Assembly: GCA_907164885.2 (NCBI GenBank)
Contig: OU015490.1
Span: 13,645,466 to 13,709,465 of the forward strand
Origin: Dolomedes plantarius
Lineage: Eukaryota > Arthropoda > Arachnida > Araneae > Dolomedidae
Direction: 5' to 3'
Length of the DNA stretch: 64,000 bases
Part shown: positions 23,301-33,004 of the stretch, piece after piece
Layout: every line of letters starts with the position of its first letter
How positions within the stretch are numbered: the stretch's first letter is position 1
Position numbers and translations under genes: made by a program
Notes under the pieces: generated by a model
Told to the model about the DNA's origin: nothing
Databases searched by the model: none
The model's input: only the letters and a program-made list of their open reading frames with translations

Positions 23301-24264
23301 AACCGTAAAGAATAACTTTATTGTTTGTTGAATCAGGAATTCCGTTTATGACATACTCAAACAGAGAGGAGTCATCGAGAGAACCTTTGTGTGCCAAATC
23401 TCTCATAGCTAAGAAATATTCTTGTAGGGTTTCAAACGGTTTCATACGTCGAGATTCCATTAATTTATGTAACTGAATACCGTTAATTTTGTCCGAAAAT
23501 TCGTCTAATAAATGGTGCTTCAATTGTTCCCAATTTGTAATTCCACGAATAGACCTAATTAAAGTTTGAGCGGGACCAGTTAAACATTTTCTAACAAAAG
23601 TAATTTGGTGAATTGGATTGTTTATCTGATATAAACAAAAAAGTTCTTCAACGTCAGATATAAAATTCTCAACACTGTAATTATCACGAGACGAGAAAGG
23701 TTTTATTAAATCAACAACGTCTTTCAGACTAAACAACTGGAAAGAGAGATTCGCAGTTTCAACTGAAGGCAATAAATTTTGATCTGATTCACCAACGGAA
23801 ATGTGTGTATTTTGCTTATTCGAAGATTCTTTTGCGTCAATGGTGGGGGAAAAGGGAGATCTATTTTCCTCTATAACGCTGTTAGTTTGGGATGAACGTG
23901 CACCCGGAAGTGAGTCATCATTCACTTCGCATTCCGAAAGATCAGAAAATTCTGCTTTTAATAACGATAAATCACTAAGACTCATAAGAATGGTATTGGC
24001 ACATTTGTCTGGGTCAGTTGAAAATTCTAAATGAAGTAGATTACAAATAGAAATCAAGTCTTTAAGTGAAAACTCTTTAAGTACTTTCTGTTTCGTTGCT
24101 TCTAACACGAATGGCTGTTTAAAACCTGTAAATTTACGTAATCTGGTACGATTTTGTCTGTCGCCGTCTGTACCAAAAATTAAACGATGTAGAACCTTTA
24201 TTTGATTCGTGCTACCAATTTTTAATGATTTTGCAATATTGGGGTAATCGTTGAGAGTAGCCAT
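20365..24264 (-). CDS. Gypsy Gag-Pol polyprotein lacking the reverse transcriptase palm
   Basis: 1299 residues, one frame. Gag core about 180-345; two CCHC knuckles at 374-387 (CFSCGLRGHKSNQC) and 396-409 (CYGCKSFGHVHANC). Aspartic protease with DTG at 460-462. A stub of the RT N-terminus at about 601-634 (VNQRSRRLPFAEQKIVEKQI). Residues 635-740 are acidic and unlike any RT (eight consecutive Asp near 669-676, then D/N-rich). Family order resumes with AFQQLKGILSQNPVL and RNase H (TDASS at 776, YELEVLAVIEAL, TDCDAF, HVDALSR). Integrase has H963, H967, C997, C1000 and D1030, D1089, E1125, with 35 residues between the last two, then a C-terminal domain. The RT fingers and palm with the Y-x-D-D box, normally about 300 residues, are absent. 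No stop or shift seen. Confidence 0.93.
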   Translation of the reverse strand: MATLNDYPNIAKSLKIGSTNQIKVLHRLIFGTDGDRQNRTRLRKFTGFKQPFVLEATKQKVLKEFSLKDLISICNLLHLEFSTDPDKCANTILMSLSDLSLLKAEFSDLSECEVNDDSLPGARSSQTNSVIEENRSPFSPTIDAKESSNKQNTHISVGESDQNLLPSVETANLSFQLFSLKDVVDLIKPFSSRDNYSVENFISDVEELFCLYQINNPIHQITFVRKCLTGPAQTLIRSIRGITNWEQLKHHLLDEFSDKINGIQLHKLMESRRMKPFETLQEYFLAMRDLAHKGSLDDSSLFEYVINGIPDSTNNKVILYGCKSVPEFKEKLKIYEQIFNRSQNFRQNNQKKIDASYLNVKVDNTRSPNTQPVCFSCGLRGHKSNQCLNKSHGKQCYGCKSFGHVHANCPKSYRNSKPKPDSQKPISDKTVNALSPETSSKNPMHVDIQLAGIQLTALCDTGSQATLINEKTYRRIGSPPLQPTNIPFSGIGKNQVHSIGFFQDSIEIQTITLPAKIHVLEDDLIPFDVIIGIDFLQQTQFTFDEDGIRFTLDNNIFVNIANIPDDEAFPFDLSHILNSEIREEVQNIVTSYKPHKVQDTEIKRTILLQDEIPVNQRSRRLPFAEQKIVEKQIQDQGQIGMSEKPLTSTQDKISRVEKIDIPIDFECVDDDDDDDDGKDLDDADANDLDLLHDNDNDNAFDIGAIKATLEPKMFDADDDALENESVKSEKVEPKFQVIEAPKPLEQIAAFQQLKGILSQNPVLHVFQQGYPLELHTDASSLGFGAVLLQQSDDGQFHPIHYFSRKTTVQQEKYHSYELEVLAVIEALKKFRNYLLGTKFKIITDCDAFQKTMHKKDLPAKIARWALMLEDFDYEVCHRPGRQMKHVDALSRNPILVITSNDITQKVKNAQDQDEFISQIKSMLESTPSDEFFVKNGILYKLHQDAELLVVPQMMQKEIVLNAHSQGHFASQKTELIVSREFFIPQLKKLVQEIISNCIPCILSSRKSGKQEGYLHPIPKGDAPLECYHCDFLGPLPSTKKCYKYLFTVVDAFSKFVWIYPVKSTSTKDALDKLSLQQTTFGNPSKIITDKGSAFTSSEFQSYCQEQSIEHISIATGVPRDNGQVERVHGTIIPILTKLALDEPDKWFKYVPRLQRILNSTTTRSTKFTPFQLLIGVKMKQQEDLQIKNLLDEEHHQRILDDKEALRIEAKRNILRLQEENIRQYNKRRKPACKYKIGDKVAIQRTQFGTGLKLRPKFFGPYEITNINPNDRYEVRKLGHHDGPTITSTAADKMKQWCRN
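22045..22362 (-). other. Acidic in-frame replacement of the RT domain
   Basis: Encodes residues 635-740 of the polyprotein: a Q/S/T-rich start (GMSEKPLTSTQ), a (GAT)n-encoded Asp run, then DNDNDNAFDIGAIK and NESVKSEKVEPKFQVIEAPK. It has no RT motif and no similarity I recognise. It keeps the frame on both sides. It could be captured host coding sequence or an expanded linker after RT deletion; sequence alone does not decide. Confidence 0.7.
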
Positions 24265-25459
24265 AACTATATACTAGGTTCAAACAATTATAGTACACAA
24301 ATATACAAATATTCAAAACCAAAATCAATACTTATAATACGTAGGTACTCAAATTCAAAAGTAGAAAATAATATTTCAAATCGAAATTTTTTCAAATACC
24401 AATTCAATAATAAAATATTGATTCTCAAAATATGCATCAAAATAAGTAATCTTTAAAACAGGTTTTGTTCAAGAAAACAAAATTATGAACTAAAATAAGC
24501 ATCAAATATCAAATAATAAGTTCTTCAAAATAATTTCTCTGGTTGAAGAAAACAGATGACGTAAATTTAGATATGTATCAAGTTAGATATTACTTCAGCA
24601 AAATATTCATCAAATTAATCTTCAAAATAAATCACTGTTGAAGAAAATAGAGGATGTAAATGCAGCATCAAAATAATAGTTAAAGTTCTAATGTTAAAAG
24701 CATCAAAATTGGGAAATCGAAAGTATCAAAATTGTGAAATCGAAAGCATCAAAGCATTCTGCAAAATAAAAAATATTCTCGCAAGAAAACAGCAGAATTA
24801 AGTTCAACATCAAAGCGCATCAAATAAGCAAAGTTGTCATCAAATAAACATTCGCTTCGTCAAAATTATGCATCAAAATAATAATATAATAATCTTCAAA
24901 AGTATTCAATTCGCGATCTTTCAAAATATATGTTATGTTGTGGTTTGTTCAAGGAAACAAGATTCTTCAAGTTAAATGTCGAAATTTTCATCAAATCATC
25001 AAATAATTTCATCGAAATAGAATTCTCTTCAAGAAAACAGAAGTGATAAATTCAACGTCAAAGACCATCAAAAATGAATTTAGCATCAATTAAATTCTTG
25101 CATCAAAAGAACGTTGAAATATCTTTCAGTTTTCTTAAATCATCAATAAGTTGAGAATTCCCTTAATCATCAAAATTTTCTTGAACAAGCGTCAACGTAT
25201 GCATCAAATAATTTTAATATGATCCAAGTTACTTACAATTCTGGTTTTGGTTCTCATCATCCCATCAGAGTATCATCAGAGTCCGTGGCACATCACTTTG
25301 GCTTTCGCTTTCGATATCCAAATCCAAAATGACAGACAACAGTAATCCAGTCGAAATCAAGTCGAAATCAAGTCGTATCATCGAAAGAAAATAAAGTTTT
25401 TTTTTTTTTTAAGTTCAGCATGCTAGGGGTATTTTTCGAGTCCGAGGGCCGAGCACCCA
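24265..25459 (-). other. Gypsy 5' leader built of degenerate short repeats
   Basis: About 1.2 kb between the primer site and the start codon. CATCAAA occurs at least 16 times between 24430 and 25210 (TTTGATG on the sense strand). A TTCAAGAAAACA-like word recurs near 24468, 24541, 24638, 24781, 24945 and 25030. The pattern suggests a decayed tandem array of about 100-bp modules. No open frame. It may serve in packaging or translation of the genomic RNA; that is inference. Confidence 0.65.
25442..25459 (-). promoter_or_regulatory. Putative tRNA primer-binding site
   Basis: Immediately inside the 5' LTR the minus strand reads TGGGTGCTCGGCCCTCGG. A TGG start adjoining the LTR is what a site pairing with a tRNA 3' CCA end requires. 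I cannot name the tRNA. Confidence 0.6.
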
Positions 25460-25714
25460 TGTAGGAAGGAGTTAGTACTCCTTCCTTTAGAAGTGAATCA
25501 TTAGACTTAATTATTTTGAACATTTAATTAAACTAGACGATGTTTACAAGACAGGACTAACACTTAGTATGAAATTAAAAAATAAACACAGAAGCATCAA
25601 AAGAGCTAAACATCGGGAGCTTGCAGAACAACACATCCGCTTAAAGTCCTTCGTGCCGCAGTAGTAGGAGTGGAAGTTGTAGTAATAGTTCAGTTGTGTT
25701 GCCAAACTCACTCT

Positions 25715-25718
<4 letters not shown>
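25460..25718 (-). repeat. 5' LTR of the gypsy element
   Basis: Same 259-bp sequence and limits as the LTR at 19975-20233. As the 5' copy it would hold the promoter, though no clear TATA box is evident to me. Its outer edge touches the AT microsatellite. Confidence 0.95.
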
Positions 25719-25764
<46 letters not shown>

Positions 25765-25765
25765 A

Positions 25766-25834
25766 GGTGTTCTGTAAAAAGGGCGAATATGTTTGTTAAT
25801 CTCTACGCGTATTCGCCCTTTTTTACAGAACACC
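25766..25834. repeat. 24-bp stem hairpin between AT microsatellites
   Basis: GGTGTTCTGTAAAAAGGGCG (continuing AATA) at 25766-25789 pairs with the complement at 25810-25834, with one bulged base and a 20-base loop. It is flanked by AT runs on both sides. Function unknown; it may be a tiny palindromic MITE. Confidence 0.75.
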
Positions 25835-26115
25835 GATGATATCGATATATATATATATATACACATCCCCTTAATGTCCGTTCTTACAAAGGGGGTATGA
25901 AATTTCCCGTTCTAAAGAGGGAATCAGAAAAATGAGTCCCGTAAGCTAAAGGTTAAAAGTACATTGAAATGTATTGAAAATAAATTTTAATTCTGTTCTC
26001 TAGCGGCTGAATATTGAGCGGTGATATATGACAATCTTGCAGGGATATACTACCCTTTCAGGGCATTCTGAAAACAAGCACAACTAAAAATTGCCGATTT
26101 TTGAGATATATCTGC

Positions 26116-27834
26116 AATTTTTCATAAGATATCTGTATCAATTGCGGAAAAGAAATACATTAACTAAATTAAATATATATTAAATATATATTACAAGTCT
26201 TGTAAGGAATGCATAATGATAGTATTTAAATTAGTGGCCGTGAAAATGGTGTGGCTGCTTGGTGAGGCGGAGCATGAAAGCTTCGTCATCTAGCTGGCAT
26301 AAAATGTGAAAGAATTTTGTACCGACAGCGCAACATGTGAATGGGAAATCCGCGGGCACTTGATAAAACATTTGAATGTAAACGGATATCAAGAGGAAAT
26401 TGAAGGTTTGAAATGATGCGCTAAGTTAAATTACATTATAACTGAAGACGGTACTTTGTGAACATCGGCTATGGGAGTATGCACAAACAAATTTACTTCA
26501 TAGCTTTAACGAGTGGTTTTCGAAGCGAAAAACTTAATTAATGAAAAAAATCTTTAAAGGAATTCTCTATGTGTTAACCTATAATGTTTATTTCAGATAA
26601 TGGAATTTGAAAGAGTTTCTCTCTAATTCCTTAAACTTTGCAATGCATGCATTTAAAATGGTTTTTCTTCCTTTGTCCCAAGCGATTTCAACAAATGAAG
26701 CTCTCCCAAATCAGCAGACCATTAAATTAAAAATTAAAACGGAAATTTTAATAATTGATTTTTCCTTGTAAGTTAAGGAATAGCGATAACATCTCTCAAA
26801 AGATTGCTTGTCGATAAGGAAATATGCGCACAAAATGTAATTTGGTGATTGCAAGTTAAATATTTTTCTTCACTGGACGAATAAATTATTCATATGCTTC
26901 AGATCATTGATTTTTGATTCCGATTACACTCACATAAATTAATAAAGAACGGATGAACTAAACTTCCCCTGAAATGAAACTTTTGATATTTGCATTTGCA
27001 CATTATGAAGAATTTCCTTTCCCAGCAGAAAAGTTTTAATTACGAAATTAGCCTCGTAAGAACTCCTCCTGTGTTATATCCTAAACGGTACATTCCAGAT
27101 AATGAAAGCTTAAAGGGCAATCCCGTAGCACCTCAATTCGTTCAGCACGATGGTTAAATGCAAAAGCAATTTAGCTAAAATACTGAAGTTTCTTTTGATT
27201 ATGGTAATTTCGATTAATCAAGGCTTTTCTCAAAGAGTACTTCATTAGATTAAAAATTGCATGAAGATTTGCGACTGCAGTTCTTAGTGATTATTTAGAT
27301 GCGACGATATAGTTTTTTTTCTTGAACTGTCTCTAGATACAAGGAAAATATATATATAAGTGGACGATTTGTTCAAAGGAAATGTCTTTTTATATTTTCC
27401 GCCAGTCGACTAACTGCATAACCCCTTTCAGTGTCACAGATTAACGATAAGTAAATCCATGTGCCTGCAAAACAGAAAAGGGAACAAGGTATAATGTTGC
27501 TTTTTACGTTCTTTTCTGGTCGAAACGGAATAATGCTTTCTTGCATCTAAATTTCTCGAAATGTTTCGTCAAAATATACATAATGGTATTGATTAAAACG
27601 GTCTTAGTTATCTTAACCAAAGAAAATAAACCTAATTTTCAAGAGATAACTAGCCGCTGCGCGACCTGCATGGTCTCTTTTAATTTTATATTTTCTTTTG
27701 CAAAATAACGCAACTGAAAGTAACATATGTAAGGAATGTTACCATTAACTGTCATCATAAATATACGTTCTTAAGGGGTATTCTCTATAAGGCTGAAGAA
27801 ACCCAACATCAATGATTTTATTTTGTATGTACTA
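26116..27834. other. AT-rich DNA, no gene seen
   Basis: Both strands lack plausible long frames. A slightly GC-richer patch at 26230-26380 contains nothing I can identify. Confidence 0.45.
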
Positions 27835-28232
27835 TTTTTCAAAATTAAGATATCTATACTTTATCATTACAACAAATAAGAAATTGTTGGGGGGAAATTT
27901 GAAATATAGTGTTGATTACATCACTCTCTGTATGTATTACTGTTTACAATTCAGATATCTACACTTAATCATATTAAATAATAAATTGTTGGAAAAATTT
28001 CTTCACTTATAAAATGGAGCAAAAATTCAGCAATTTTTCAAAATTAAGATATCTACACTTTATCATTACAACAAATAAGAAATTGATGGGGAAAAATTTT
28101 AAATATAGTGTTGATTACATCACTCTCTGTATGTATCACTGTTCACAATTCAGATATCTACACTTAATCATATCAAATAATAAATTGTTAAGAAAATTTC
28201 TTCACTTATATAATGGAGTAAAAATTCAGCAA
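27835..28232. repeat. 199-bp tandem duplication
   Basis: TTTTTCAAAATTAAGATATC at 27835 recurs at 28034, and the following ~195 bp match closely (AAATATAGTGTTGATTACAT, TTCAGATATCTACACTTAAT). Within each unit the words AGATATCTACACTT and ATCAT are themselves repeated. Two overlapping peptide frames across it are repeat artefacts. Positions 28233-28850 carry no identified feature. Confidence 0.88.
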
Positions 28233-28852
28233 GTACTGAAAAAAGTGTAGAAAATTAACTATTACTGGTTGTTGGTTGCTATGCCGGCGACGGTTAAGCC
28301 TAACCTCGCGATCATTTATGCTCTCTCCTCATGAATTATTTCTTCACTTTCTTTCTTGAGACTGTTCCCAATTTTCACTTGATCGTGCAGCGCGCTTTCG
28401 AACATTCCTGATTTCAGTGCGTAAATCCATGTTGACACGCAGTTGCATTTGCGGACGGCCGCTAATATTTACTTCTGGTAGTGGCAGCCATTGCCATTCG
28501 GAGTGTAGAAATATCGTCGATTTTTGTGCCGCATACCTACGCGTTTTATATATATAGATACTATAAGAGATAAGACTTCATTGTTACATGAAATTAGCAT
28601 TATCATTATTTCGGGTTATTTGGACAAAAATCAGCGTTACATAACCAGAATTGTTCAGACACACTTTGGCTACAAGTTGCCTCGGCCACATACACCCCAT
28701 ATCACATGCATTTGAAAAAAAAATTGCAGCAAAACTGACCTATTTAAATCGTTTCTTCTTTTCAAACGCTTTATTTCGCCTTGAAAATTTTCTAAGTTTT
28801 CTCGTGCCCGAATTCAGCTTCTCTTAATATATAATCCGGATTCTTCCATTTT

Positions 28853-30036
28853 TACCATGTTTTTATTAACTCGCTTTCTTGTTTGTTTGTTTGTATGTGT
28901 GTTTGTCCCGTACAAATCTTGCAATCGATTTTTAACTAACTTCCCGACTAGCTAGACATTTGAAACTTTTAGAATAGCTCAGAACACGATGACAATACAT
29001 CATTTTAATACTTTTAGCCATCTTTAAGCAGAATTAAATTAATTTTCAGTTATTTTCAGTTAATTTTGGTTTGTAGAATAATTTTGTTAATTTCCAATTA
29101 ACTTCATTTTCTTTCAAGTTGATGGGATAATTCATCAAAAAAATTTTAAAAAAGTATTTATTAATACATAAAATTGTCAAGTTTATTTGATTCAACAGAA
29201 AATTTAAAACATGGTATATAAAAAGTTCTTTTTATCTTGTAATTATTTCTTATTAGGCTCTTTAACCTTTTGTTATTCAATTTGTTGCTGAACAGGGACT
29301 AAATTTTTTTGTTTTCTGTATTCTTTTTTCTTTATTCTGCTTCTTTTAATTCATATTTTGTTTCCATTCGCTTTTTCTTGATACGTTCTCTTTTATATTT
29401 TAATTAGATTTGTCACGATTTTAAAGCTTCCTCCTCTATCAAAAGCATACGACTCCTTAATAATTCAGTTATTTTAGTAGATTTTTAGCTGAAATTTTAG
29501 TTCATAAAAAAAATTTTAATAGGAAAAACGCCATACGTCATGATATGGTCGCCAACTGCGGCTGTGTAAACCCAAAGAGGTTAACTACAACAAATTTCGT
29601 GAAACGGGACAAAAATAATTACAAGATAAAAAGAACTTTTTATATACCATGTTTTTAAATTGTCTGTTGAATCATATAAATTCGACACTTCTATGTATTA
29701 ATAAATACTTTTTAAAATTTTTTTTGATGAATTATCCCATCAACTTTAAAGAAAATGAAGTTAATTGGAAGTTAACTTGCGTTTAACTTTTCGTTCCCGT
29801 CCTGGCCGATAGACGGCTGCACCAGTCTACAAATCAAAATTAACTGAAAATAACTGAAAATTAATTTAATTCTGCTTAAAGATGGCTAAAAGTATTTTAA
29901 AAATGCATTGTCATTGTATTCTAAAAGTTTCAAATGTCTAGCTAGTCGGGAAGTTAGTTAAAAATCGATTGCAAGATTTGTAAGGGACAAACACACACAC
30001 AAACAAACAAGAGAGCAAGTTAATAACAACATGGTA
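28853..30036. repeat. Large inverted repeat, arms ~400 bp, spacer 366 bp
   Basis: 28853-29248 (minus orientation) and 29615-30036 (plus orientation) are copies of the dispersed repeat also at 17525-17948. They face each other, with the ACACAAACAAAC end outermost. The spacer 29249-29614 is unrelated. Differences between arms (for example TTAATTTTCAGTTATTTTCAG expansions) show they are old, so this is probably two insertions rather than a recent inversion. Confidence 0.82.
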
Positions 30037-30555
30037 ATAAAATGACACGATGAACGATGATTTAACTGCATTTGAAAAAAATAGCACCTTGGTGCTAAAA
30101 AGATCTGTGCATAATAATTCTTTAGAATCTGTTCACCACCCAAATAACCAAAATAAAGGAAAATGAGGGGCGCAATAAAGGAGACTGTTACCCACGAAGA
30201 CGAATATCTAAAACTCAATAACTTCTTAAAAACAGATATTCTTAATATCAACTCTTATCTCGCATTTAATTCAGCCTCCTATGTCTGTAAACACCGAGCT
30301 GATGAGATGTATGCCTTCATTTAATTGTCTGCTAGTTCATTAGTAAAAAGATTCAAACTCAAAATTAAAAGACATTGTTTTCACATAAAGCACTCATGTT
30401 TACAAAGCAGGACATTAACTATTTTATCTCCGCAACGCGGTAGGCTCTCGTCTTTTCAACATTCTCCCATTCCTAACCGTGAAATTGTTAGTTTCTTTAT
30501 TATGGAAGTACCCAATGGATGAAAAATTGTCCTTCCACATAAGGGGACAGCACAA

Positions 30556-30620
30556 GAACGTCAGGATCCGAACCCGAGCCCAAAACGTGGAAGCTCGTGA
30601 CGATTACGACTATACGATGT
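30556..30620 (-). mobile_element. tRNA-like SINE head
   Basis: The minus strand reads ATCGTATAGTCGTAATCG, an A-box-like start, and about 30 bp on GGGCTCGGGTTCGGATCCTG, a near-consensus B box. No acceptor-stem pairing that would make a functional tRNA. The surrounding 30037-30798 shows nothing else I recognise. Confidence 0.45.
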
Positions 30621-30798
30621 TGGCAGCCAGAGCATCTTCTATAACTCTTACAACTAATTCAAAGTTTTCATCATTCACAGGTAACCACCAGTGCTTAGTT
30701 CTTTATTAACCTGAATATCATCTATACCATCCCCTAACCTGAACACCATTTACACGCCCTGGGGTGCTACAGAAATAAAATAATCGAGAGGTGGATAC

Positions 30799-31711
30799 TA
30801 GGGTTTTCGACTTTGAGCAACTTTTCTAAAACCCGGGTTTCGGGTTTGACGGGTTTTTTTATTTAAAACCCGGGTTTTCCCGGGTTTACTTGGTTGGTTC
30901 CAGGGGGTCAATAATAAAGAACTAAAATAATAAATAATTTATTAGAAGCATTTAATTTATTCAGAATTTCAAATATAAAAAATAACAATAAATAAATTTA
31001 ATGTTAGTAAACATATACCTATATGTATAACATAAATAAAAGTGGTACAAATATCTCATTTTTTATAAAACTGCCTTACAACCATCATTGCACTCAACGT
31101 ATCATCATTGAGTCGGCTTCTGAGTTTATTAGCAAAGAGACCCATTACAGAAAATGCTCGTTCTACTTCCACCGAAGTTGGTCGAATTGTTGTTAAAGAC
31201 CTGAAAAGTTTATCTGGCATTTCAGGTCGGCTTTTTGTTTCCCGAAACAATTCAATTTTTTTTCTTATGATATATGAACCAGATTTTGATTTTTTTATGA
31301 TTTCCCTTATTATCATTCTCCTGCAGAAACATACTAAGCACATCAAATAGGGACATTTGTTTAGTACAAGCACCAATACTCGTAGCATCATCTTCAATTC
31401 CATCATTAACTCACACCTCAACTGCTCCTTCTGGTTCATACTCTGACCCATTATCATTTACATTGAATAATCGTTTTATTGAGGTTGTTGTCAGATCAAA
31501 TATTTTGTTTTTAAAAATTTTACTACCAAACTCATCATATGATTGTGCTTGGTTCCAAATTAAGGAATATAATTGGTATTCTACTGTATTAGATAAATAA
31601 CTCATTCCCCGGATTTACATTAAAAATTCCCCGGGTTTCGGGTTCGTAAAAAACCCGGTCTTTGAAAAACCCGGGTTTTTGGTTTCAGGGAAACCCGGGT
31701 CAAAATCCCTA
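30799..31711 (-). mobile_element. hAT deletion derivative with CCCGGG subterminal repeats
   Basis: TAGGGTTTTCGA at the left and TCAAAATCCCTA at the right are flanked by 8-bp duplications GTGGATAC (30791-30798) and GTGAATAC (31712-31719). AACCCGGGTTT-type words are repeated within 80 bp of each end, a layout hAT transposases bind. Inside is the C-terminal third of a hAT transposase. At 913 bp it is far below a complete hAT element. Confidence 0.87.
31056..31605 (-). pseudogene. hAT transposase C-terminal fragment
   Basis: Ends with the dimerisation-domain pattern LTTIRPTSVEVERAFSVMGL, then NKLRSRLNDDTLSAMMVVRQ. The upstream part, YLSNTVEYQLYSLIWNQAQS to KIFDLTTTSIKRLFNVND, is in a different frame, so at least one frameshift separates them, and a stop follows EGAVEV. 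The catalytic D residues are outside the remaining segment. Lies between matching hAT ends. Confidence 0.82.
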
Positions 31712-31719
31712 GTGAATAC

Positions 31720-32142
31720 ACAAACTCGCCTAGTTGTGGAGCAGAAATTATTCATTTTTTTTTCAATTCTGACTGTGATCAGCTACCTGTCCTCTCTAGA
31801 ACTTAAGGAACACGTGACTATAGACCACCTCAACAACTGGCCTACAATCCATTGCAATTTTTCATTCCATAATGTTCATAATGGTTTTAATGCGTATTTT
31901 TTTAGATCTAATTTGTACCGGGTGGCTCGTCGACTTATGACCGATAGGCTGAAGACGGACATAGATTTTTTAAAAAATGGTATATCTTTGAAGCCCAGTA
32001 TAAAGTCAAAAACAGTGATTTAAATATACCAAGTTATTAGCTTTTATACCAATCGCAGAACTATAAATTCAACTTGAGTCTTTTCCACAAAGAAATGTTA
32101 TTTTGTATACAAAATTGATAGACTTATATGTTTATATAACAC
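31720..32142. other. No gene supported
   Basis: A 114-codon frame crosses the hAT end into this stretch but has no recognisable domain. Confidence 0.4.
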
Positions 32143-32985
32143 TAGCGGCCTGTCCCGACTTCGTCCGGGTTGAACAAAATATTATACGAATAAATTTCCA
32201 GTTGATAGCCAATAAATTGTATATCTTTTTTTACTTTAAATGTCCAATAAAAAGCGTAGTTCCAAATGTAGTTTTCTTCAATAAACCATTTAACGTTGCC
32301 AGTTTCAAAAATTCTTTTTGTATTTATCAATACCTCCTCTACTTGAATCTTAAAAATATTAAACCTTTTCCTTACGGGGTGGGATAGCATATATCCGAAG
32401 CACATACACTCGAAAAATACGGTGTGATGTCGGCAGAGATATAGTCTCGAATTCCACTTCGTTGTGACTTTCCTAACGTCTTTGCCCCCAAAGAACAATT
32501 GGGTGACATTCTGGGAACGGGGGGTCAATCTTGCCGAAAAGGACTGAATAATAATCTTTTGTCGTTCTAGCTAGAGGCTATTTCTTTTCAGGCGAGAGAC
32601 ATCAGTAGGGCGGTTCACCCGCGGTTCATCCATTTTCAGCCTTTTGAGAGATGAAAGAGGCACGGAGTGCCGATAAACTACTATTGAAATTCTTCTTCAA
32701 TAGTAAGAAAGCAATAAGAAAGCAATTAACCACTCTTTCCCCTGACCCCCCCACGCTGAATGTCCCCCATATAAAATGGGGATAGGAAGTAGATAACATT
32801 TTCCCGTTGTAAAGAGCGATTTCGAAAAACGGACCCCGTAAGCTAAAGGGTGTTACTATGGTTACTTGACTGCGGTTGACAAAGGAAAAGATGTAAGGTA
32901 TATTTTAATGTACAAAAGTTGTACATTACCCTCCACATACAAAATCTGCTCTCTCTCTTTGTATATTATTATAGAAGTATAGATA
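32143..32985 (+). mobile_element. RTE-like short retroelement, interrupted
   Basis: The head CTAGCGGCCTGTCCCGACTT and the tail ACCCTCCACATACAAAATCT, CTCTCTTTGTATATTATTAT are in the same order as at 35547-36265 and 35371-35540. Heads of this type and ATTATAGTATAGAT tails are common in arthropod non-LTR elements; the class is inferred from that. The MITE at 32364-32849 splits it. Confidence 0.5.
32364..32849. mobile_element. MITE sharing ends with the 18875-25952 element
   Basis: CCTTTTCCTTACGGGGTGGG at the left and CCCCGTAAGCTAAAGG at the right. The inner GATAGCATATATCC and TTTCCCGTTGTAAAGAG words also match the larger element. Left flank includes TTAA one base away; the right flank does not, so the target duplication has decayed or the end is shifted. 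Confidence 0.7.
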
Positions 32986-33004
32986 CACATTGGTATCCCA
33001 AAAT

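Larger units (their letters stand above)
19975..25718 (-). mobile_element. Ty3/gypsy LTR retrotransposon, recent, RT-less
   Basis: A 5744-bp element on the minus strand: 5' LTR 25460-25718, leader 24265-25459, one gag-pol frame 20365-24264, 3' LTR 19975-20233. The LTRs are both 259 bp, start TGTGAGAG and end CTTCCTACA in element orientation, and appear identical by eye. No envelope gene. The reverse transcriptase core is missing from an otherwise unbroken frame, so the element is non-autonomous although it looks young. Confidence 0.93.
19932..25762. repeat. (AT)n microsatellite split by the gypsy insertion
   Basis: AT repeats at 19932-19974 and 25719-25762 abut the two LTRs, so the retrotransposon inserted inside one AT run. 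The target duplication is therefore hidden in the repeat (TATA-like on both sides). Confidence 0.85.

Noticed and set aside
27812..28250. Two similar adjacent small proteins
   Set aside because: They are translations of a 199-bp tandem duplication; no start context, domain or homologue recognised.
31679..32023. A 114-codon frame
   Set aside because: Begins inside the hAT terminal repeat and has no recognisable domain.
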